Shown here: positions 40,301 through 51,394 of the stretch, one piece after another
Layout: each line of letters begins with the position of its first letter
Numbering within the stretch: position 1 is the first letter of the stretch
Source of the DNA: Meandrina meandrites
Lineage: Eukaryota; Cnidaria; Anthozoa; Scleractinia; Meandrinidae
Direction of reading: 5' to 3'
Assembly (NCBI GenBank): GCA_963693305.1
Contig: OY855903.1
Span: 50,371,150-50,435,149, forward strand
DNA: 64,000 nucleotides
Notes under the pieces: model-generated
The model's database searches: none
What the model saw: the letters and a program-made list of their open reading frames with translations, nothing else
What the model was told of the DNA's origin: nothing
Made by a program: the position numbers and the translations under genes

Positions 40301-40801
40301 CACAGGTGACCCAAGAATAGTACTTTTTTCCAAGTCTGCATGACCTGTGGGGTTGTGTCTGAATGCGTTGTCATCGTACGACCAATCAACGCGCTTAGGT
40401 TCTTTGTTATAGGTGACAGCAAACGAATGGCATGGTTTTTTAAAATGCCCATTCATAGTTTCACATAAAGGAAAAGTGGTGTCTGGGATTTTTCCAAGAG
40501 GGATGAAGCTAAATTTGTTATCGTTACGGATATCCTGAATCTTCATGCGATGCTTGTTCTTGTGTTTTGGGTATTGTGTACAAAATCGATCCGCGATTAA
40601 TCCATTACTATCGTCAATTCCGGTGTCTTCGGAATTGGCAACATCTGTGCAAGTGACTAAAAAGAACTTCCCTGACTTTTTTGTTGCGGAGCATGCCAAT
40701 CCCTTTCTCTGTTCGGTTGGACCGGATTTAACCACAAATACAGTTTTCTGAGGATCCGCTGTGCTAACCACTTCTCTCAACAATGAGACCAATGTCGGCA
40801 T
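37375..40801 (-). CDS. Degenerate trypsin-like module plus two FN3 domains (3' end not found)
   Basis: Three exons on the minus strand: 40801-40195, 38560-38288 and 37686-37375, each ending in a phase-1 donor. Exon 1 (about 202 residues) begins MPTLVSLLREVV and shows GLACSATKK, FFLVTCTDVA, KFSFIPLGK, CHSFAV and LGSPVLW then FVVGVVG. That order resembles a trypsin fold, but the catalytic His and the GDSG serine are replaced, so I expect no protease activity. Exons 2 and 3 each encode one FN3 domain (ITLRWNR ... YHFKVTGLS; LTLQWSKPGDNGRPIIHYTV ... YEFQVTATNKCGEG). There is no signal peptide at this start. A TAG acceptor at 40807 suggests a spliced 5' UTR. A TTAA element lies in intron 2, and the hAT-like copy begins 55 bp past the last donor. 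The C-terminal exons are not found. Confidence 0.75.
38571..39378. mobile_element. TTAA-flanked foldback MITE (GGTGGCCCGCGG family)
   Basis: The ends read TTAAGGTGGCCCGCGGC and GCCGTGGGCCACCTTAA, with TTAA at both borders. Arms of about 300 bp are inverted copies (for example AACAAGTTCAAATTATCCAA and its complement at 39117). The same arm sequence occurs inside both hAT-like elements at 33.9-34.2 and 35.5-35.9 kb. It inserted eleven bases upstream of the FN3 exon acceptor (38560). Confidence 0.8.
39645..39790. repeat. Copy of a segment also present at 36.65-36.83 kb
   Basis: AGCTGCACTG ... AATTATAATACAG, TTTTGGAGCAGCATTAGTC and CAACAAAGCATCAA occur in the same order in both places, about 85% identical, with a 40-bp indel. 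At 36.65 kb the segment is inside the longer hAT-like element, so this is a fragment of the same family in an intron of the FN3 gene. Confidence 0.65.
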
Positions 40802-40807
40802 TTTGAC

Positions 40808-41555
40808 TAAAATCAAATATAAAAAAAACACAGCATAAATGTGCTGTTGTTCAAAAATAATATTGAGGAAAAAAATATAGTACAGTTAAAGCTCCAAACT
40901 ATACTTAATTGCTTTCTGTAACTATTTGTTGGGTTTTAAGCAGATCTTTCCGTATCTGGCTCGAATGCCCATGTTCAGTTTTCATCTTAAATAGCTTGCA
41001 TGGACGCCGCCATATTTACTTTATGGTGTTTAATTTGCGACGTCATTACGTTGTCGAAGATAATTATTTCGGGTGCTTTCCATTTACCAAAAATTTTCGG
41101 AAACTTCGGTCGGAAGTCGAATAGAAACGTCCAGTCCACTTTGACCTGTCAGACCGAAATTTACCGAAATTTATTTAGCTGCCTAACTTCAGTTTAGTCG
41201 CTTCTCACTTGCAGATGCGGGCCACTGGGGGAAAGCAATGCAAAATGGAAAGGCCCGTTCCTCTCCGTGGGCCCGTTTTATTCGAAAAATGTCGTTCCAT
41301 TTTACACCAGTCTGGGTCCCTCTTGGTCAGACCGATCGGACTTTGAAAACGAAAGCACCCCTGCCGTCTCTTTGTGGTTCTCACCCTTGTTCCCATCTCC
41401 AATTTCAAGATCCAGCTTACATTTTGAAAGCGGAGACCACCCTGGCTACGAGACATAAATGTAGACGACGTCAAAATCAACGAAGCAAACCAAAGCTGAA
41501 ACGTCTCGGACTTAACACACACGAAAACCTTTCCTAGAAAGAGAACGTACACGCA
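40808..41555. other. 5' flank of the protease-like/FN3 gene
   Basis: No additional exon could be assigned. The promoter of the minus-strand gene should lie here or further right. Confidence 0.3.
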
Positions 41556-41965
41556 ATTTCGTAAAAAAGTCTCACCACAGTTTGATTACTGCAGTGTTGT
41601 TCGGGATGGCTTTTTTCAACAGCTGGGTGAGAAACTTCAACAAGCACAAAATTGCGCTGCTAGAGTAATTACTAAATCTAGCAATCTTCTTTACTCGCTT
41701 CAGTTAGCTGGGACAACTTGCCGATCAGAAGGGCGAAACAAACGGCGAATTTAATGTAAAAGGGTGTAATGAGATCGCCCCAGATTATCTCTGAGACATG
41801 CTCACTCGAAAATTTTGTCCTACGATTTTCACGTAGCCACACATAAATGGTCTCTACCGAAACCGAGAACTGACTACGTGGAACGTAGCTTCTGTTAGAG
41901 TGGTGCTTTTTTTTATGGAGCAATTTTCCCCCACTACAAAATCCTTAGACATCTTTAAGGTCTTT
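41556..41965 (+). mobile_element. CR1/L2-like LINE C-terminal fragment
   Basis: The plus strand reads FDYCSVVRDG, LGEKLQQAQNCAARVITKSS, APDYL and, after frameshifts, ELTTWNVASV, the typical thumb and C-terminal region of CR1/L2 reverse transcriptases. Stops break the frame. Orientation is opposite to the other LINE fragments in the window. Confidence 0.75.
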
Positions 41966-43366
41966 CAAGGGGAACATAAATAAACGGTTCTCTGCATGGG
42001 ACTCCCACAAGGAAAATATGCAAACTTTGTGTCAGCGGCTACCTACAATGGATGAGAATCGTTGCCAAATGGTTTTATGAAGTCGATGAAAATCACATAC
42101 AGTAGGCTGGGTTAGAGTTGTTATCAGCGATTTCACTGATCAGGGCATTTAAGCTGGATAATTTGGACCAGAGTTAATTTATTATTTAAAATCGCTGAAC
42201 TGATTTGGGTTTAGATCAAGATCTTAACATATACTTGTAACTTTACTACTCCATATTATTTAATTGGCCACTTTGCAGTGAAAGATACTTACATGGCCGC
42301 ACTTGCCGTTTGTGTTTTGGGAACCCTTCTTTTTGGTAGGAGTGATCAGTCCATTGGCAGCGAGTTAAAAGACTTAAGATTCTTTGAGAAAAGTCAGGTC
42401 TGCATAGAAAGAGTTTTGGGAGTTTAGCCCTTTAAAATAATTTTCCACTTCAGCGATCAAACAGTAAAACTGAATTCCAGTGAGGTTTCGGTTTGTTATT
42501 TTGTGCTTTTACTCGTCCATGATATTGTTATAATTTAAGTAAGACAGTCGTTCAAATACTCGCGACAGACACACAGATTACAAAAAGAACGCGGTGCAAG
42601 ATGTCTACTATGACCGTACACCAAAATGGCGGACATGCATGAAGTTCTCTTTCTGCTCGCTGACACGTTTTTCACGAGCAACCGCTCTCTGGCCCCGAAA
42701 TTTTGTCAAGTTATTGTATTTGACTAAACTAACAATCCCCTGCTGTTAAAGTTGATTCTCGAGCAAGCAAAATGCAACTGGTCACGTCGCTATAAACCAA
42801 CAGCTATACAGACTTTTCCCAAAGTAACCCTCTATGACTGTACCTCATCAGTTATTAGGATCTCATATATGTTATAATTCCGTGCGAAAAGTCCCTCTTT
42901 TGGTCTTAACCGTGTCTGTACATGCAGTGTTCACACGCTGTACTAACAGTGTACATGTCTTCTGTGGTGGAAGCGTAATCATTGGACTTTGGATATTCAT
43001 GATTCCTGACTTGTTTTACCTCAATGATTCGTGATTCATTTAAAAATTCCTTTCGTATTCTTGATTCATTTGTCATTGTTTTCATTCAGTTTCGAAAATA
43101 ACTTCACTGTGTGTAACATACCTAATCACAGTCAGGTTGATAGGCAAGCTATGAAGATTTGAATCGCGTATTCAGTGTTTTCCAGAAAATTTTAAAAATT
43201 AGACTCTTGGAAATGCTATTTTGTGCCATTTCTGTTATATAACTGTTAGGAGTTTTCGTAGTTAAATGCATTCTATATCCTATATTCATTGGAAACATTC
43301 ATTTGTTATTCATGATGATTCATGATTCCGCTAATCCACCCCCAAATGTCTGAATGAAGGAAAAGC
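41966..43366. other. Unassigned region
   Basis: No gene, RNA or transposon recognised. ATTCATGATTC-like motifs recur around 42990-43330 but do not form a regular array. Confidence 0.3.
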
Positions 43367-43699
43367 TTATTTTTTCTCTATACGAGTACAAACCGTGCAA
43401 AATCTTGTGAGTACCTCTGTAAAAATTACTCGCCGGATACGTATACTGCTAACGTTCAAAGGAATTTTCGCGGTGTTCGGGTGAAGGTCTGCAGGGAACT
43501 TCGACTGCGAGAAGTCAACGCGATTCCGGTTACACGGTGTTGTTCGCTGAAATATTTTCTGTCCGGTGATATTGTTAATGACAACTTGCATAGAATCTGT
43601 GGTGTCTTTAACTAATCGGCAGTGAAATTTAACAGAAAACTGCATTAAAACACTTGCTTTCTTTTCACTGCTTAGTGTGATTGTGAACGATATCATCAC
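43367..43699 (-). CDS. Hypothetical ORF, 110 codons
   Basis: Open from MMISFTITLS to a stop at 43367. Alternating hydrophobic stretches (FTITLS, VLMQFSVKFHC, MQVVINNITG, IPLNVSSIRI) could form beta strands, and there is one N-glycosylation-like NVS and one NIT. No family is recognised. An overlapping plus-strand frame (43677-43967) is equally open, so either could be chance. Probability of a real exon is low. Confidence 0.2.
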   Translation of the reverse strand: MMISFTITLSSEKKASVLMQFSVKFHCRLVKDTTDSMQVVINNITGQKIFQRTTPCNRNRVDFSQSKFPADLHPNTAKIPLNVSSIRIRRVIFTEVLTRFCTVCTRIEKK

Positions 43700-43967
43700 C
43701 TCTTCGCGTCTCCTTGAATATTACTTGGTGCTTTCTAGTGAAACACAAGAGGGCAAAAAGCAATTACTTGGAAAACTGCGGCCTTCCAAATCGGAATACA
43801 TAGCAATAACGTACCTCAATTGCAGCGGGAAGAAATGCTTTTCCCTTGTGGTGGAACAAATTCGAAAGAGTGAAATATCTGTGTATCGATACCAACTCGA
43901 GCGAAACCGGATGTTTAGTTATACCGGAAAGCAAACATGTCCTCGGGCAGTATGCATCATTCATTAG

Positions 43968-45309
43968 CTTCTAATGCACAGTATTAGAGTGTAATTATCA
44001 ATCATTGGAACGAATGTGGAATAAATAAAATGCGGTACAATCAGTAAGCTCGATGTTTATTTGCATAACTTTATCGCTGGCCAGCGTAATTTGTGTCAAT
44101 TGTGCTGTATTGCATGCAATCATCAGAGCCATGTAGTCGTATAATCTTTTCTGTGCAGTCAAACACTGACTGGATTTTTTCCTGTTTTACTTAACCCTGT
44201 AAATAAACACAATATGCAAAGTGTGGCTTGTTGCATCAAGTGTGTAGGTCATGATTGCCATACTTGTCTTCTCAGTAGACCGCCAATTTTTGTTCTAGGT
44301 GAGACACGAAACATGCGCCAAGTCGCAAAACTAATGGTAGAACTTTAATCTTTGAATGTTCCAGAACAAATTCTATCACAAAGCAGGGACATTTATAAAA
44401 ACAAAAGATGGAACAATTACGGACATAATTTCTCAAGTTGTAAAAGTGCCATTCACCTTTAGGTACTACTTGTGCGGCAGCGCCTCTTGAAGAATAAGTA
44501 TGGCTTCAGTTTAATTAGGAATTTCATGAGACAAAAAAACCGGCTTTTAAACGCGAAACAGTAGATAAGTGAGCCGTATACTACAGCAAAAATCACAACA
44601 ACAAAGTGACATAGAATTATGTTTATTAATATACGACAAAAAAAAAACATACATATCTGTAATCAAAAGACAGATGTCTGTTTACCTACTCCATTTTCTA
44701 ATTCCTATTCCTGAATTAGTTTTTGGAGTCCATAAATTTTAAAAAGGCTTTGCACTGCCTTTAATATACGACTTTACTAGTATTTTAAACTAAACATCAT
44801 TTTTTCCTCCCTGTCAACTGCATGCTGCCAAAACCTAGTAACATTATGTAACAAGCTGTTTATAAACAAGATTATGTGTATTGTTAAGAGTAAATGGTAT
44901 CCAATAATGATTAAAGAGGACGCCTGCAAGAACTTTGAAGCTTACATTGAAATATCGAGGTGTCAAAAGTACAAACGAATGATCTGAAGTAACCACTATG
45001 TGCACTGGAATCCATTTATCGTACGTCTGCACATGGTGTCAGACTCAAATTGTTTATAGTTTAACAAAAACAGTAAAATACATCCCTATGCATTTTCCAT
45101 GATGACTGTTTAAGGTTTACGTATATTTTTTTTCCTTGACAACATTTCCAGCAATCACGATATCTGTTTTCTTTTATAAACATCCGATCGAAGTGGCGAT
45201 GAATGTCAGCGGCCGTGGTTACAGCATGATACATTAATACCAATCGTCAAACTTGCCCTCTTGCAGCATTCCACATAAATACAAATCAAACTTGCCCACT
45301 TGCTTAAGA
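43968..45309. other. 3' flank of the seven-helix membrane protein gene
   Basis: No other gene recognised. It probably includes the 3' UTR of the minus-strand gene ending at 45310. The polyadenylation site was not fixed. Confidence 0.3.
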
Positions 45310-47240
45310 TTACAAAATTTCAGGTTTCCTGTTTTCGTCTATTAGGAAGCTAGAGAGTTGGAATTGATTGAAAGAGGCTAAACTGGTTTTCTCGCCGTCT
45401 ATCGGAGGTGTATTCCGCCCATCAACTTTGTCCAAAACTTCTTCACCTTCCTGATGATTGTTATTCATATCATTGTCTTTATCCTGGACATCTTCGGAAG
45501 ACTTCAACCAAATGCTTATGATCACAACCAAAGCACTCTGAATAGCACTTGAGATTAAACTTTCGTCAAAAAACTGGTGACCGATCAAAAGAAACGAAAA
45601 CTGCGCTAACATGACTGATATTGCTACGGCGACTAACAGCACAAAATTGATTGTTTGCCACATGTCCCACTTCTCAAATGAAAAATAAAGCGAAGACAAA
45701 ACGTAGAATAAAAATGCTAACATCATTAACGTTGTTACGACTGGCAGAGCCCAGAATGGCTCAGTGATTATACCGATCATTACCCACAACACGTGATGTA
45801 CTGCTATGAAACAACCTGGGTACACTGTGCAAAGAAAACCCCAGGCTGGCTCTACATTCCCATCCTTCTCAAATTTCCACGACGTAATTTTGCAGTTGAT
45901 ACATTTAATATGCTTGCGACTCAAACAGTATAGGAAGCGACGCAAGCAAACCAAAAAAATAAACAAGAGGTAAGTTAATGGATAAGTTAATTGCCGGTCT
46001 TGTCTGCTATAACTTGTGGAGAGAATGGCCGCAATTATGCCTAACCAAAACAAAACAAATATGAAGAGTAAAGCTGATTTAACCTTACTCGGGTTGCCCT
46101 TATACTGTTTCTTACAATGCTGTAAAAATAACGTGCTAATGAAGTTACTCCCCATTAAAGAGGAAACTAGGATAAGCCAGCATATTTGAGGAAATGCTTT
46201 GTTGACGTTTTCGAAGTGATGTTTATAGTTTGCCTCTACAACACACTCAACATTGTTCAGTGATGGGTTAAACTTGGATGGATCGATTGCTATGTCCTCG
46301 AGCTGTTGAGACAAAGAAACAGCATAATAAATGTTGAACAAATGAAACAGTTTATGAAAATAAGATTTCTGAGTCCAAAGTACAAAACATCAAAATACAT
46401 TGATAAAGATGAAATGTGCTTTTGTCATGCACGAGCGTGGGACCTTTGTTGAGTTTTTGTTTTAATTACAATTTAATGGACTTCGACGACAATAGAACAA
46501 CATGTGCTATTTCCTTTGATCTGTGTTCAAAGGCTCTCACATTGTTTGATCTGTGCATACAAACAAACGTAAAACTTAAACAGTGCAAACGCGTAATGTT
46601 TGCTACTCTGATTGAAACAATTCTCTCAGAGGGGTGACAGGAAAATATAGCGCAGCATTCTACTACTGCTATCATTTCAACTCAGTGTGTACTGCATCTA
46701 AAATGTAGATTATAATTAATGAAGCGTCATTTGAATCCTTACCGTTGAAAGGAACTTGAGCAGTTTTTTCTTCTTCTCTTGTGGATCGCAAAATTCATTT
46801 ATAGTTATATGAAGGTCTTCTTGCCTTCGGTCAGGCCAAATGGTTCCCAACGAATACAGACTCATGGCTTGGAGGCTCAAGTAACGGTCACTCACATACA
46901 AGCATGAACGACTCCAAATAAACTTCTGCTGGTCTACTTCAGTGCGATTGGACGTGGAATTGATCAAGTGCACCCAGATGTTTACAAGTTTGGATGATAT
47001 GTCGTCGGAAGGATATATAGCACTAGAGATGTTAAAGTAATTATCGAAAGGTGGCTTCGTAGATGTCAGGGTATCTTGAATTTGGTAATCATATTTGAGA
47101 CAGTTCTTCTCGTTCCTCTGTTGTTCCAGCCTGCTCGTCTCATTAACCGTTTTAGAAGGCGATATGGATGTCGTCTTGTGAACATTGACCACTAGTAAAA
47201 GCAGAAAAAAATATCGTTCAATGAACCGTCTCCACTTCAT
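45310..47240 (-). CDS. Orphan seven-helix membrane protein with N-glycosylated ectodomain
   Basis: Two exons on the minus strand, 47240-46743 and 46302-45310, joined by a phase-0 GT-AG intron (ACG|GTAAGG; TCAACAG|CTCGAG). The product is 496 residues. Residues 1-25 look like a signal peptide (RYFFLLLLVVNV core). The ectodomain to about 205 has sequons NET, NIS, NST and NRT and a few cysteines. Hydrophobic segments at about 206-226, 241-261, 273-291, 320-346, 350-372, 384-406 and 415-431 predict seven membrane helices. A CxxC pair (CINCKI) sits in the long loop before helix four. The tail is acidic, with DKDNDMNNNHQEGEE. I do not recognise any rhodopsin-, adhesion- or frizzled-type signature, so it is an uncharacterised, possibly cnidarian-restricted, membrane protein. 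Confidence 0.8.
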
Positions 47241-48348
47241 GGTGAAACCGAACCTTTTAAGTCGTTTTATGAGCTAGAACGAGCAACAATCTTTGAATTT
47301 TGCCTAATTGATATGCGCAGCTTGAGGCTCTCATAAAAGAATTGTTTCAATTTTTTATCTTCAGGGCAGCAATTGGTTGCAAACCATCACCAAGGAAACA
47401 ATTCAACTCATTACTGAGTAATGAAGTCGAGCAAGAAGTTATCGATGAGTGACAAGCATTTTCTTAATCAAAGAACAGGTCCTTGAAGCCATCAACTTAT
47501 GTCGTGGCTAGGGAAACGAATTACCCTAGGATTAAAAGTGGAGCTCAACTATATAACATACAATATAATCAGAATAATCAAGAGCGTAGTATAGTTAAAA
47601 TAGGCTCACAGAAAATCATGGCGAATGATCTGTCAATCACAGGCCATGTCACAAACACACATTCATTTCCTTGACACAACAGCTTTGAAACAGATCAAAC
47701 GTTAACCACAAGCTAAGTTACTGAGGCGGAAAAACATCAAGCCTAATTAGTATTAGAACGTAACCCGCAACTACCAACTGACGGCTATCTTTGGACTCTT
47801 TGGAACATTTGTCGTGCATCAATACATGATTTATGATCAGATCCTATCATCCAAACGAAAAGTTGTTGAATCATGACAAGCACAATGGAACATAGTCCGG
47901 GGCCATGTGTAATTCCTTGGGCATTTAATGAACATTTTAGTTTCTTTGTAGAAATCTAAAGTTTAATAGGTGGTTAATAGCAAAAAATTTTAGCCTAATT
48001 TATGCAAATTAAATTTTTCGACCCCAAAACCACAGGGTACCCAAGTCTAGCAGTGTCATACGTACCCGAAAATGCTTCCATAATGCAAGAACCTTTGCAT
48101 TCATGTACTCTTTAGTATGTTCTATTAAAGGCAGTGATTATTGGGCATGTCAAGCCACTGTAATTCTTTTTCTGCATTTTAGAAATCTGACTCAAATTAC
48201 TGAGCGTCATTTTCAGTACAAATCTAATGTATCAGTAAGAATGCTTACAAAGCATAGGTGATTTTGAATAGTGAAGCATTTCCTTGTTTCTTTTAATGTC
48301 GAAACTTACTTAACTGTCATGGTCTGAGTTCCAAACTAGCTGATGGGC
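47241..48348. other. 5' flank of the seven-helix gene; unassigned
   Basis: It should include the promoter of the gene starting at 47240. No other gene, RNA gene or transposon was recognised up to 48348. Confidence 0.3.
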
Positions 48349-51300
48349 CTAGATATACAGGTCCTCTTCGTCATTCATATCTCTTGTAACATGCTCAACT
48401 GCATCAGTGTCCCTGTTCCTGTTCGTACATTTCACTTTACATGAACCACACATATCTGTGCATCTGAGGTTGTGCTTCTTGCACGTACAGCTCATTGTGT
48501 TGCAGGTTCCTTTGCATCCACACTTGATCAGCTGCAGTACGGCCTTGGGGTGCAGGTGGCAGTGTGGTTGGAACAGGCTGCAGTCTACCCCCATATTGTT
48601 TCCAGCCGTGTAATGTCGGGCTGGGGTGTCGCAAGACTTCCATACCAATACAACGAGATTAGCACGCCTTTTCATCTATTGTAGGACTGCTTCAGTAAGG
48701 GGTAGCTGTCCTTCTACGTATTATTGAAAAGCAGCCATCTGACCTCTCCTAGGGTGCTTAGCTGTGTCGATGGGATGTACAACTGGCAGACAAAGCACTC
48801 TACCTTCATGTGTACATCATCTGAGATGGTGCCGCTGCTTCCAAGGCTCACAAGGCATCTAGTATTGGTCGTTCGGCTTTCTTTAGTGAATTCCAACACG
48901 ACACTTTGCTTTTTCCATAGAAAGTGCTTGTCTGATCACATCCTGAAAAGCGTCAAAACCAGGTTAAGCCTTCACAAGGTCAGTGGTGGCAGTGATCTTC
49001 TTGCCCGAAATAAAAAATGTTAAAAGAAAAAGTTTTTTCTCCCGTGTCGTTTTCCGAAAATATTCATAATGTCGTCCATACTGCTGGCAATTACTTGATT
49101 GCTGTAAAAGCAAACTTTTCAGTAAGTTTTCAATTCAAATCGCACGCCACTGTTCACGGTAAAAAGAAGATAAAAACACAGCTTTTGCACACGGCATTTT
49201 GCCATACATAGATTATTTATGCAGCGGTCTAAAAATACAATAAAAGAGAACTAATTTCGCCTTTTAGCAATAACACAATGAAGCACTCCCAATAGCACAA
49301 TGAAGAAGACCCTGCAAGCATCAAACAAAAAAAAAAAACTTTACCATTTTGGTGGGAAAAAAAATTCATCCAATGCAAAATCAGCTGTCAAATTCAGTGC
49401 AACAAGCTCAAGCTGTTACTTTTAATCTTCATTCACGCAAACTTGAAGAGTTTTCCAATGACGGAGAGTTCGAGCAGGTTTAACACAAAATAAAAACACT
49501 AGGGTAAAAAGCCGAATAGATTGTTTCTTGCATTTTCTCAAATATTTATCTCCAGGCTTTGGTAGAAGCCGAAAAAATGCTTTGCTTTCACTTTACAACC
49601 ATATATTTACCTTTTGCCAGCTTTTGCCTTGTTGACTGCTTAACCTTAACAACGTTTACTTTAAACAAACTCCAGGAAGGCCACAAACTAAACTTCATGT
49701 TATGTGAACAGCAGCGATTTCACAAAATGTACGCGTTCTCCCGCCTTCTGCGAATTGGCGTGAAAGTTTGGCGCGAACTGCAGCAAATGCCAGCAGCGAT
49801 CAGCAACCATTCAAACGTTTCAAGATGGACCGTTTGGTCGTGTTGTAGAAGCCGGACTCTATTTATCCCAAGTGCTTTTGCCCGAATCGTGGGCATTTTG
49901 CATTTTTTTTTTTTTGGGGGGGGGGGGGGGGGCAGCTGCAACCCCCCTGCCCGTACGCCTATGATCGGCAGTAATCTTGTATACAACTGCCTTGTTCATA
50001 CCCTGTCGTTTCTGGCGCGATTCTTCCTTTAAGGAGTTGGGGATATCGTAACGGTAACTGAATACGACATGAACCTCGGTGGCACCGTTTGACTTGGGAT
50101 CGACGACTTCTACGAAATGGCTTACCAGATTACGTCCATTTCTCACCCACAATGGCTTTCCCATTGACTGGACGACTGCCATGGCATCAGTGATGACAAC
50201 TCGCCTGCTGGGTGGATCTGCCGAATGAGGTACCGGTTGTACTATAGGCGTCTGTGGTTGCTGTTGGGGTAGAAGGCCACCTAGGATGTTCATCAGGTTG
50301 CTCTTTGCAATGCAGTATCGCAAACTACTGCCATCAAAGGATATTAGAGTGCTCTTGGACACTCGGCTAACTCAAACGTGCTGATGGTCTCCGTTACGCC
50401 GAGATCAGGCCTTGAGAGAATGACGACTTAGAAACGTGCGAAGAGAGCTTTGAATCCTTTGAGGCTGCGACGCCACTAGTTGTCTTGTTCTTCATTAATT
50501 GTTTGCCAAGCAGACTTCCATTACTTAAGATTTACCTTAAGTTTTTCATGGGGCTCCAAATCCTCATCTTGGCCTCGACGACTCTCTCTTGGAGAAATGT
50601 GTCAAACAACGCCTGGCCGAACTCATCTCGCGTTAGCACTCCCTCCTTGATGACGGCGTTTGTGATGTTGTTGACTGTCCGCTGTCGCGAAAATACCCCT
50701 CGCTTTCAGCACATCCTTCAGCTTCTCTACATTCTCGTTATAGTGATTTATTACCGCATCGCTTAAATCATGATGGTGCGATGATGAAGCTCTTTGTACT
50801 TCCATCATGTCCTCAGGTTGCACCGCAAGGAACCACCTTGCCATGGCTGCTAGTTGCTGTGTTAGACCTTTCAGTTCTCCCCTAATCTTCATCACATTTT
50901 TGACATGTTCTATAGCCTGGTCAGGACCAATTGCGCAGAACGGGATCTCATTCTTGTTTACACAAAAGTTTCCTTGCATAAATTCGTGGTGAATATCGGG
51001 ATCATCGATCCCTAATCTGTGGATCTGTGCTAGATATAGTGGCACATTACGCGAATAGTTCAGACTGTCGACATTAACAAAGAAATACTTTGCCGACGCC
51101 TTTAGGGACTCAAGGTAGAGATTCCAGTCTCCTTCTTTTGATGCGCGTATGAACGTTAGGATACACTTCACAAATTTCATGTGAAAACTTGAATAGCGGA
51201 CACTGAGACTCCATGACTGTATCAAATTGCTCAAGTTTCTCCTGAAGGTCTTCGATTTCCATTGCGGTTTGAAGGTCTTTGTGTTTCGTCCCAAGCTTAC

Positions 51301-51394
51301 TGTATAGACCTTCCAGATAGATGGTGTTCATCGCAAAGGAAGCTTGTTTTACATATGGATATTCGTCGGCATTACATTTAGCACTTTCGCTCTT
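48349..51394 (-). pseudogene. Frameshifted remnant of a CXC-type cysteine-rich animal repeat-protein family
   Basis: Minus-strand blocks in order: 51331-51165 and 51164-50623 (same protein, shifted frame; RASKEGDWNLYLESL, DDPDIHHEFMQGNFCVNK, PFCAIGPDQAIEHVKNVMKI), 50362-49890 (VVITDAMAVVQSMGKPLW, EVHVVFSYRYD), then 48675-48349 (VVLVWKSC then LIKCGCKGTCNTMSCTCKKH and CTDMCGSCKVKC). The cysteine pattern resembles tesmin/TSO1 CXC motifs. The block order matches a family that, from memory, recurs in many copies in cnidarian and other invertebrate genomes and may be mobile. Frameshifts, a poly-T/poly-G tract and a non-coding gap (49020-49890) show decay. Function unknown. Confidence 0.65.
49902..49932. 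repeat. Poly-T/poly-G homopolymer tract
   Basis: About 14 T followed by 17 G. The run of G can form quadruplex-like structures and is prone to length error. It lies inside the CXC-type pseudogene and disrupts its frame. Confidence 0.9.

Noticed and set aside
41205..41552. Overlapping open frames on both strands near 41.3 kb
   Set aside because: Low-complexity Ser/Pro-rich translations with no domain and no conserved splice sites.
43677..43967. 96-codon plus-strand open frame overlapping the minus-strand hypothetical ORF
   Set aside because: No domain or splice support; composition does not favour it over its antisense partner.
49559..50032. 157-codon plus-strand open frame
   Set aside because: It runs antisense across a pseudogene and through the poly-T/poly-G tract; no domain signature.
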